The notes under the pieces were generated by a model. The model was not told where the DNA came from. It saw only the letters and a list, made by a program, of their open reading frames with translations, and did not search any database. The translations under genes were made by a program, and so were the position numbers. Of a DNA stretch of 64,000 bases, positions 57,902 to 64,000 are shown in pieces (within the stretch, counting starts at the first letter, position 1; every line of letters starts with the position of its first letter). Location of the stretch: positions 186,001 through 250,000 of the forward strand of contig JACKNM010000006.1 in the NCBI GenBank assembly GCA_024234875.1, read 5' to 3'. The stretch is from Ectothiorhodospiraceae bacterium. Its GTDB lineage: Bacteria; Pseudomonadota; Gammaproteobacteria; HK1.

Positions 57902-60022
57902 ATGAACGCTGACCCTTCCGCGGGAATCCGCCTCGCGGTCGACATCGGGGGCACCTTCACCGACGTGGTGCTCGAGGCGGGTGAACGGCGATTCACCGCC
58001 AAGACCCTCACCACCCACGATGCGCCGGAGCGGGGCATCCTCACCGGCTTCGGCCAGGCGCTCGCCGCGGCCCGAGTCGCGCCGGGCGACGTGACGGTGA
58101 TCATCTACGGCACCACGCTGGCGACGAACCTGCTGATCGAGCGCAAGGGCGCGCCGACCGCGCTCGTCACCACCGAGGGCTTTCGCGACTCGATCGAGAT
58201 GCGCAACGAGAATCGCTACGAGCAGTACGATCTCGGCATCGACCTTCCCGAGCCGCTGGTGCCGCGGCGCCTGCGCTTGCCGGTGCGCGAGCGGATGAAC
58301 GCCGCCGGAGAGGTGCTGGTGCCGCTCGACGCGGCGGGGGTCGAGGCGTTGGTCCCGGTGCTCGAGCGCGCCGGGGTGCGCAGTGCCGCCATCGGATTCC
58401 TGCACAGCTACCTCAACTCGGCCCACGAGGTGCAGGCGCGCGACATCCTCGCCGCCCGCCTGCCCGACGTCGAGTTCACGCTGTCGTCCGAGGTCTCCCC
58501 GGAGATGCGTGAGTACGAGCGGTTGTCGACCGCCTGCGCGAACGCCTACGTCCAGCCGCTGATGAGTCAGCACCTGAAGCGTCTCGAGCGCATCCTGGCC
58601 GAGCAGGGATACCGGTGCCCACTGTTTCTGATGCTCTCCGGTGGCGGCATCACCACGCTCGCGACCGCGGTCCGCTTCCCGGTCCGGCTGGTCGAGTCCG
58701 GCCCCGCCGGCGGCGCGATCTTCGCCAGCCACATCGCGCGCGAGCTCGGACTCGGCGGTGTCGTCTCCTACGACATGGGGGGCACCACTGCCAAGATCTG
58801 CCTGATCGACGACGGCCAGCCGCAGACCAGTCGCACCTTCGAGGTCGCCCGCGTCTACCGGTTCATGAAGGGCAGCGGTCTGCCGCTGCGCATCCCGGTG
58901 ATCGAGATGGTCGAGATCGGGGCCGGCGGCGGCTCCATCGCGGGTGTCGACGCGATGGGGCGGATCACCGTCGGCCCGGAGAGCGCCGGCTCCGAGCCCG
59001 GGCCCGCCTGCTACGGCCGCGGTGGCGAGGCGCCGACGGTGACCGACGCCGACGTGGTGCTCGGGCGCATCGATCCGGCCGACTTCGCCGGCGGCTCGAT
59101 GGCGCTCGACCGCGCCGCGGCCGAGCGCGCGCTGACCTCGGCGGTCGGTGCCCGGCTCGACCTCGAGCCGCCGCACGCCGCGCTCGGGGTGTCGGAGATG
59201 GTCGACGAGAACATGGCCAACGCCGCCAGGGTGCACGCGATCGAGAGCGGCAAGGTGGTCGAGCAGCGTACCGTCATCGCCTTCGGTGGCGCGGCGCCCC
59301 TGCATGCCTCGCGGATGGCGGAGAAGCTCGGGGTGGCGCGGCTGGTGATCCCACCCGGCGCCGGAGTCGGGTCCGCCATCGGCTTCTTGCGCGCCCCGGT
59401 CGCCTACGAGGTGACGCGCAGCCACTACCAGCGACTCGACCGACTGGAGGTGGAGTCGGTGAACGCGATGCTCGACGGGATGCGCGCGGAGGCCTACGGC
59501 GTGGTCGAGCCGGGCGCCGGCGGTCGCGAGCTGACCGAGACCCGTACCGCGTTCATGCGCTACGTCGGTCAGGGGCACGAGGTCGGCGTCGAGCTGCCGA
59601 TCCGGGTCGAGCAACCGCGCCTCGACGCCGATGCCGCCGCGCAGCTCCGCGCGAGCTTCGAGCGCGAGTACCACCGGCTCTACGAGCGCACCATCCCCGA
59701 CCTCGAGGTCGAGATCCTGACCTGGGTGATGCTGGTGAGCACGCGTGCACCCGAGCACGCGGCACCGCCGCCGCCGCCACAGCCCTCGGTCGCGACGGCC
59801 AGTGGCGAGCGATCGGTGCTCGACACCGGGACCGGCGAGTACCGCAGCGTCCCCGTGTATCGGCGCGACGCGCTGGTCGCGGGAAATCGAATCGAGGGTC
59901 CGGCGGTGGTGGTCGAGAAGGACACCACCACGGTGGTCAGCGCCCGTTACGTCGCGAACGTCCATCCGCTCGGCTACCTGGTGCTCGAGCGCAAGCAGCA
60001 GTCCGTGGAGGAATCGGCATGA
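57902..60022 (+). CDS. hydantoinase A / 5-oxoprolinase family subunit
   Basis: 706 residues. ATP-binding start RLAVDIGGTFTDVVLEAGER, YGTTLATNLLIERKGAPTAL, and the late SYDMGGTTAKICLIDDG and ENMANAARVHAIESGK blocks. It pairs with the B subunit in ATP-dependent ring opening of hydantoins, 5-oxoproline or N-methylhydantoin, and also acetone carboxylase-like chemistry. GGAG lies eight bases before the ATG. The stop overlaps the next start as ATGA. Confidence 0.95.
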   Translation: MNADPSAGIRLAVDIGGTFTDVVLEAGERRFTAKTLTTHDAPERGILTGFGQALAAARVAPGDVTVIIYGTTLATNLLIERKGAPTALVTTEGFRDSIEMRNENRYEQYDLGIDLPEPLVPRRLRLPVRERMNAAGEVLVPLDAAGVEALVPVLERAGVRSAAIGFLHSYLNSAHEVQARDILAARLPDVEFTLSSEVSPEMREYERLSTACANAYVQPLMSQHLKRLERILAEQGYRCPLFLMLSGGGITTLATAVRFPVRLVESGPAGGAIFASHIARELGLGGVVSYDMGGTTAKICLIDDGQPQTSRTFEVARVYRFMKGSGLPLRIPVIEMVEIGAGGGSIAGVDAMGRITVGPESAGSEPGPACYGRGGEAPTVTDADVVLGRIDPADFAGGSMALDRAAAERALTSAVGARLDLEPPHAALGVSEMVDENMANAARVHAIESGKVVEQRTVIAFGGAAPLHASRMAEKLGVARLVIPPGAGVGSAIGFLRAPVAYEVTRSHYQRLDRLEVESVNAMLDGMRAEAYGVVEPGAGGRELTETRTAFMRYVGQGHEVGVELPIRVEQPRLDADAAAQLRASFEREYHRLYERTIPDLEVEILTWVMLVSTRAPEHAAPPPPPQPSVATASGERSVLDTGTGEYRSVPVYRRDALVAGNRIEGPAVVVEKDTTTVVSARYVANVHPLGYLVLERKQQSVEESA

Positions 60023-61752
60023 GCAACCTGAGCGCGCTCGAGCGCATCCACATGCAGGTGATGTGGAACCGGCTCATCTCGGTGGTGGAGGAGCAGGCGC
60101 AGACGCTGGTGCGAACCGCGTTCTCCACCAGCGTGCGCGAGGCCGGGGATCTCGCCGCCGCGGTGTTCGACCGCCAGGGCCGCATGCTGGCGCAGGCGGT
60201 GACCGGCACCCCCGGACACATCAACGCGATGGCCGAGGCGATCGTGCACTTCATCGCCAAGTACCCGGTCGAGCGCATGGAGCCGGGCGACGTCTACATC
60301 ACCAACGACCCGTGGCTGACCTCCGGTCACCTCCACGACGTCACGGTGGTGACGCCGACGTTCCACCACGGTCGGGTGGTGGCGCTGTTCGCCAACACCT
60401 GTCACGTGGTCGACATCGGCGGTCGCGGCTTCGGGCCGGACGCGCGCCAGGTGTTCGAGGAGGGGCTCAACATCCCGATCCTGCCCCTGTTCCGCCGTGG
60501 CGAGCCGAACGAGACGCTGATGGAGATCGTGCGCACGAACGTGCGTGAGCCGCGCCAGGTGGTGGGTGACATCTTCTCGTTCGCGGCCTCCAACGATATC
60601 GGCTCGCGGCGGCTGATCGCGATGATGGAGGAATTCGATCTCGACGATCTCGACGCGCTCGGCGAGTTCATCATCGAGAGCTCGCGGCTCGCGACCATCG
60701 AGCGCATCGCGCGCCTTCCGAACGGCGACTATCGCAACGCCCTGACCATGGACGGCTACGATGCGCCGGTCACCCTGGCGGCGACCTTGAGCGTCCGCGA
60801 CGACACCATCCACGTCGACTACACCGGCACCTCGCCGGCCAGCTCGCACGGCATCAACGTCGTGCTCAACTACACCAAGGCCTACACCTGCTTCGGGGTG
60901 AAGTGCGTGGTGGCGCCGGACATCCCGAACAACTACGGGTCGCTGCTGCCAATCACGTTCTCCGCTCCGGAGGGCTGCATCCTCAACGTCCAGCGCCCGT
61001 TCGCGGTGGCGGCACGGCACATCATCGGCCATCTGCTGCCGGACACCATCCTCGGTTGCCTGCACCAGGTGGTGGAGGGGGGCTGTCAGGCCGAGGGCTC
61101 GGCATCGTTGTGGAACGTCCAGCTCCGCGGTGGGCCGTCGGTGGCGCGCGAGGGCTTCGACGGACCGATCCCAGAGTTCGAGATGTTGCAGTTCAACAGC
61201 GGCGGCACCGGCGCGCGCCCGAGCAAGGACGGCCTGAGCGCGACGGCGTTTCCGAGTGGGGTGCGCGGCATGCCGGTGGAGGCCAACGAGGCGATCACGC
61301 CGGTGGTGTTCTGGCGCAAGGAGCTGCGTGCGGACTCCGGCGGCGCCGGCCGTCAGCGCGGCGGCCTCGGCCAGGTCATCGAGATCGGCGGCGCGAGCGG
61401 CGCCCCGTTCGACGTGCTGGCGATGTTCGAGCGCGTGTACAACGCACCGAAGGGGCGCGAGCGGGGTCACGATGGTGCCGCCGGCCGCGTCATGCTCGGC
61501 TCGGGGAAGACCCTGCGCCCGAAGGGGCAGCAGACCATCCCGTCCCACGACCGCCTGCGGCTCGAGATGGCCGGCGGCGGCGGATTCGGCGACCCTCTCG
61601 ACCGTGCGGCGAAGCGCGTGGCCGATGACGTCGCCAACGGGTTGGTGTCGGTGGAGCACGCCCGCGACGACTACGGCGTCGTCTGCGATGCGCTCGGCAA
61701 TCTGGACGTCGCTGCGACCGACGCGGAGCGAGCGCACCGTCGCGGCGCCTGA
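60019..61752 (+). CDS. hydantoinase B / 5-oxoprolinase family subunit
   Basis: 577 residues. Family blocks: ALERIHMQVMWNRLISVVEE, AQAVTGTPGHINAMAEAIVH, TNDPWLTSGHLHDVTVVTPT and the end MAGGGGFGDPLDRAA. It completes the HyuAB-type enzyme. ATG overlap with HyuA indicates coupled translation. Specific substrate unknown; the neighbouring PuuE-like gene hints at cyclic ureide/nitrogen metabolism, but this is only context. Confidence 0.95.
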   Translation: MSNLSALERIHMQVMWNRLISVVEEQAQTLVRTAFSTSVREAGDLAAAVFDRQGRMLAQAVTGTPGHINAMAEAIVHFIAKYPVERMEPGDVYITNDPWLTSGHLHDVTVVTPTFHHGRVVALFANTCHVVDIGGRGFGPDARQVFEEGLNIPILPLFRRGEPNETLMEIVRTNVREPRQVVGDIFSFAASNDIGSRRLIAMMEEFDLDDLDALGEFIIESSRLATIERIARLPNGDYRNALTMDGYDAPVTLAATLSVRDDTIHVDYTGTSPASSHGINVVLNYTKAYTCFGVKCVVAPDIPNNYGSLLPITFSAPEGCILNVQRPFAVAARHIIGHLLPDTILGCLHQVVEGGCQAEGSASLWNVQLRGGPSVAREGFDGPIPEFEMLQFNSGGTGARPSKDGLSATAFPSGVRGMPVEANEAITPVVFWRKELRADSGGAGRQRGGLGQVIEIGGASGAPFDVLAMFERVYNAPKGRERGHDGAAGRVMLGSGKTLRPKGQQTIPSHDRLRLEMAGGGGFGDPLDRAAKRVADDVANGLVSVEHARDDYGVVCDALGNLDVAATDAERAHRRGA

Positions 61753-61770
61753 GCGCTGCCGCCCCGGCCG

Positions 61771-62700
61771 TCAGAGGCCCATGAGCCGTCCGAAGACCAC
61801 GCGCATCAGCGCCGGCAGGATGTAGAGCGGGAACTGGAACGCGATCAGGAAGAGCTTGACCTCGGGGCCGGCGGCGTCGCCGACGGCTCCGAGGACGAGG
61901 ATGCCGTTGCGTAGTCCCATCAGCATCGCGGCGGTGAGCGTGGTGCGCGCGCCGAGCCGCCAGCCGAGCGCGATGGTCGCCGCTTGCAGCGCGATGCTGA
62001 GACCGAACGCGGCCAGCGCGGCGGAGGCGACCGCTGCGGGGTCACTCACCACGAGGTCGCGGATGCCGTCCATCACGCCGATTCCGAACGAGCACAGCAA
62101 CACCAGCATCAGCCCGTCGACGTAGTGCGCGTGGTGCTCGATGCGCGCGGTGCCCATCACCTTGCGCATCAACCAGGCGCCGCCGAACGCGCAGCCGACC
62201 ATCACCGCCAGGCGCCCGGCGAGGTCGGCGGCGGAGATGTCGACGGTCACGTCGACGAGCGAGGCGACCATCACCGGCATCACCACCGGTGTCAGCAGAT
62301 TCGCGGGTACGCTCGCCACCATCGCCAGTGCGGCGTCGACGCGTAGTAGCAGAGCGTAGGCCGGCGCCGAGAGCAGAGGTGGCGCGGAGGCCATCAGTGT
62401 GGCACCGGTCGCGAGCGGATGACCGGCAGCGAGCACCTCGCTCACGGCGTGGACCACGACCGGTGCGACCACCATCGCCGCGACCACGATCCCGATCGGG
62501 AGCAGGGGCCGCTGCAACAGCGCACCGGCGGCGCGCCAGTCGAGTCGGGTGAGCGACAGCAGCATGGTGCCCACCGCGAACGGGAACACGACCGGGCTCA
62601 GGGCCGCCGCGAGCGGCGGCACGGCGAGGCCGAGGAACAGGCAAGCCGCCATCACCAGCGTGGCGTGGCGCTGCAGGGCGCGAAACACGGCGGAGATCAC
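61771..62700 (-). CDS. bile acid:sodium symporter-like (BASS/ACR3 family) membrane protein
   Basis: 309 residues from a GTG at 62700. About nine to ten membrane segments, including VMAACLFLGLAVPPLAAAL, ALLLRVDAALAMVASVPANL and the MLMGLRNGILVLGAVG stretch, which resembles the BASS crossover helix. Ends in FPLYILPALMRVVFG. A longer frame to 62778 would start inside a palindrome and adds a non-hydrophobic tail, so it was not chosen. It probably imports an organic anion; the specific substrate is not clear. Convergent to hydantoinase B. Confidence 0.65.
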   Translation of the reverse strand: MISAVFRALQRHATLVMAACLFLGLAVPPLAAALSPVVFPFAVGTMLLSLTRLDWRAAGALLQRPLLPIGIVVAAMVVAPVVVHAVSEVLAAGHPLATGATLMASAPPLLSAPAYALLLRVDAALAMVASVPANLLTPVVMPVMVASLVDVTVDISAADLAGRLAVMVGCAFGGAWLMRKVMGTARIEHHAHYVDGLMLVLLCSFGIGVMDGIRDLVVSDPAAVASAALAAFGLSIALQAATIALGWRLGARTTLTAAMLMGLRNGILVLGAVGDAAGPEVKLFLIAFQFPLYILPALMRVVFGRLMGL

Positions 62701-62763
62701 GTCGCCGGACTCGCGGTGGAGGCGCGTGGTGCGTGGTGGCGAAAAGGCATCCAGTTCCTGAAA

Positions 62764-62779
62764 TGTGGCACATGCCACA
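62764..62779. promoter_or_regulatory. palindrome upstream of the symporter-like gene
   Basis: TGTGGCA and TGCCACA arms, separated by two bases. Perfect arms of seven bases. Located about 64 bases before the 62700 start, so it could be an operator for that gene. Confidence 0.4.
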
Positions 62780-62873
62780 GACCATCGCGCCGTGAGACGC
62801 CAAACTCACACCATCGACAGACAGATTGCTGTTCTCCTCCCTGGGCTCTCTCCCCCCTCGAGCCCACTCCTCC

Positions 62874-62903
62874 AGCCCCGCCCGAGTCGCGGGGCTTCTT
62901 TTT
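62874..62903 (+). terminator. intrinsic terminator 1
   Basis: AGCCCCGC (62874-62881) pairs with GCGGGGCT (62889-62896), seven-base loop, followed by TCTTTTTG. A textbook Rho-independent terminator, in the rightward direction, with no gene before it on that strand since the hydantoinase B stop ~1.1 kb away. Confidence 0.85.
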
Positions 62904-63141
62904 GTCGGCGCCTCGTGGATCGCGATCGCGTCGCGTGCCGGTCACCGCGCGCGGTCCACCGCCGCGACACCACCCGCGAGGCCCTTCCGCGCGTCGAGTC
63001 GTGAAGTGCATCACGCGAGGTCGGCATCGGATGCCGACTGGCGCACAGTCGCGGCGACCTGCGCTGCCGATACTCCCGATCGAGCTGTCTTGTTCATTGC
63101 GTGTGGGCCCTCGCCCCCAGGGTGAACGCCCGGATCACACA

Positions 63142-63168
63142 GCCCCGCCCAGGCGGGGCGTTTTTTTT
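63142..63168 (+). terminator. intrinsic terminator 2
   Basis: GCCCCGCC (63142-63149) pairs with GGCGGGGC (63152-63159), then G and eight T residues. Very strong terminator 95 bases before the deacetylase start. It shares its stem core AGCCCCGC with terminator 1. Confidence 0.9.
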
Positions 63169-63263
63169 CGCGCTTGTCGGCTTCCCACGCAGTCTGACAA
63201 TCTACCGCCGCGCGACCGTCGTGGCGTCGCGCCGATCCCGTCGCCCACACAGGAGACAGCGCG

Positions 63264-64000
63264 ATGATCCGCCATCACGGCCGCTACGACTACTCCAGCA
63301 TCGGCAGCCGCCCGACCTACGAGTGGCCGAACGGCGCCCGTCTCGCGGTGTACGTGGCCGTCAACATCGAGGTCTTCTCGTACGGCGAGGGCAAGGGCGC
63401 GGCGATCGCGCCGCCGGACCAGGCCCACAGCCACAGCGTCTACTCCTGGCGTGACTACGGAAACCGCGTCGGCGTGTGGCGCTTGATGGAGCTGTTCGAC
63501 GACCACGGCATCCCGTGGGAAGCGCAGATGAACACCGCGGTCTACGACCATTGCCCCGACCTGGCGCCGGCGCTGCGCGAGCGGGGGGTGGAGATCGTCG
63601 GCCACGGCATCACCAACTCCGACGAGCAAGGACATCTCCGTGAGGATCTCGAGGCCGCTCACATCCGCGCCGTCACCGACGTCATCACGCGTCACGAGGG
63701 GGCCGCGCCGGTCGGGTGGATGAGCCCGTGGCTGTCGAACAGCGAGCGCACGCTGGACCTGCTGCAGGAGGCGGGCTACCGCTACTGCATGGACTGGACC
63801 AGCGACGACCAGCCGATCTGGATGCGCACCCGAAACGGTCGCATCCTCTCCATGCCGTATCCGGTCGAGTGCAACGACACCCGCGGCATCGTCTGGTACC
63901 GATACACCGCGGCGGAGTTCGCCGACATGATCATCGACGGCTTCGACGAGATGCTGCGCCAGAGCGAGCGTCAGCCGCTGGTCTGCCCGATCTCGCTCCA
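63264..64000 (+). CDS. polysaccharide deacetylase / allantoinase (PuuE-like) family, cut by the window end
   Basis: The first 245 codons are present. The N-terminal MIRHHGRYDYSSIGSRPTYE and the strand RLAVYVAVNIEVFSYGEG replace the usual NodB TFDDG motif, as in PuuE-type allantoinases and related ureide hydrolases. The metal-site block is GVEIVGHGITNSDEQGHL, followed by HEGAAPVGWMSPWLSNSERT. AGGAGA lies seven bases before the ATG at 63264. If allantoinase, it would convert allantoin to allantoate without metal-dependent cyclic amidohydrolase; close relatives act on other substrates. The 3' part is missing. Confidence 0.85.
   Translation, partial: MIRHHGRYDYSSIGSRPTYEWPNGARLAVYVAVNIEVFSYGEGKGAAIAPPDQAHSHSVYSWRDYGNRVGVWRLMELFDDHGIPWEAQMNTAVYDHCPDLAPALRERGVEIVGHGITNSDEQGHLREDLEAAHIRAVTDVITRHEGAAPVGWMSPWLSNSERTLDLLQEAGYRYCMDWTSDDQPIWMRTRNGRILSMPYPVECNDTRGIVWYRYTAAEFADMIIDGFDEMLRQSERQPLVCPISL

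Larger units (their letters stand above)
62701..63263. other. 563-bp gap with two intrinsic terminators and no clear gene
   Basis: From 62701 to 63263 I see a short palindrome (62764-62779), two terminators in the rightward direction (62874-62903 and 63142-63168), a 9-bp inverted repeat at 63020-63038 (GTCGGCATC / GATGCCGAC), and the ribosome site AGGAGA of the next gene. Short frames in this stretch lack codon bias. Two terminators pointing the same way without a gene before them suggest one or two untranslated RNAs. Confidence 0.5.

Noticed and set aside
62765..63250. Short open frames in the gap before the PuuE-like gene
   Set aside because: They overlap terminators and each other on both strands, lack ribosome sites and show no codon bias.
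1..64000. tRNA, rRNA, insertion sequence and attachment-site signals
   Set aside because: No cloverleaf-type GGTTCGAATCC ends outside genes, no transposase or integrase motif, and no flanking direct repeats were seen. A tRNAscan and IS search would settle this.

Overview
The window is very GC-rich, densely coded DNA from a bacterium, most probably a member of the Pseudomonadota (Proteobacteria). Pointers are an AcnB-type aconitase, GreB, a PEP-CTERM protein, a flagellin behind a sigma-28 promoter, a tripartite tricarboxylate transporter, and intergenic repeats of a kind common in beta- and gamma-proteobacteria. The class cannot be fixed from this sequence alone. I see no tRNA, rRNA, CRISPR array, transposase or phage gene. 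I support 52 protein-coding genes; two are cut by the window ends.

Layout. 1-74: start of an exported protein (cut). 164-5440: amide-related block (dimethylformamidase-like protein, formamidase, NHL beta-propeller, D-2-hydroxyacid dehydrogenase). 5584-7185: acetyltransferase and PEP-CTERM protein. 7351-11871: leftward operon of fumarylacetoacetase-type hydrolase, phytanoyl-CoA dioxygenase-like enzyme, orphan molybdopterin subunit of a xanthine dehydrogenase-type enzyme, and a MoaD/ThiS-like protein. 12089-14192: carboxymuconolactone decarboxylase-like protein, second hydroxyacid dehydrogenase and a small coiled-coil protein, with a triple 55-bp hairpin repeat. 14342-16927: acnB. 17265-18974: a flagellin carrying a zinc-protease domain (flagellinolysin type) behind a near-consensus sigma-28 promoter. 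19079-19939: TauD-like dioxygenase.

19945-35078 looks like an organic-acid uptake and catabolism island. A leftward operon encodes a thiamine-diphosphate (TPP) enzyme, an SDR, an aconitase-family hydro-lyase with fused swivel domain, and E1-alpha and E1-beta of a 2-oxoacid dehydrogenase. A second TPP enzyme/SDR pair sits behind a LacI-type regulator. Divergent from the regulator run tctC-tctB-tctA and a glutathione transferase, with two LacI-type operators in the gap. The substrate is not evident.

35141-43057 holds a lytic transglycosylase and a five-gene peptide-type ABC importer operon. 43058-49709 holds greB, an exported metallo-beta-lactamase-fold hydrolase, a nucleotidyltransferase and an iron(III)-type ABC importer with three stacked hairpins between its first two genes. 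49726-53882 runs leftward: an unusual alanine racemase, an SMP-30 lactonase, a TauE/SafE exporter and a luciferase-like oxidoreductase. 53994-61752 runs rightward: a heterodimeric ABC exporter, then hydantoinase A and B. The end holds a bile-acid-symporter-like transporter, a 563-bp gap with two strong intrinsic terminators, and the start of a PuuE-like polysaccharide deacetylase.

The most striking item is the protease-bearing flagellin. Next are the two TPP/SDR sets around the LacI/Tct switch, the MoaD-like protein without a diglycine tail, and the stacked hairpins and double terminators in non-coding gaps.
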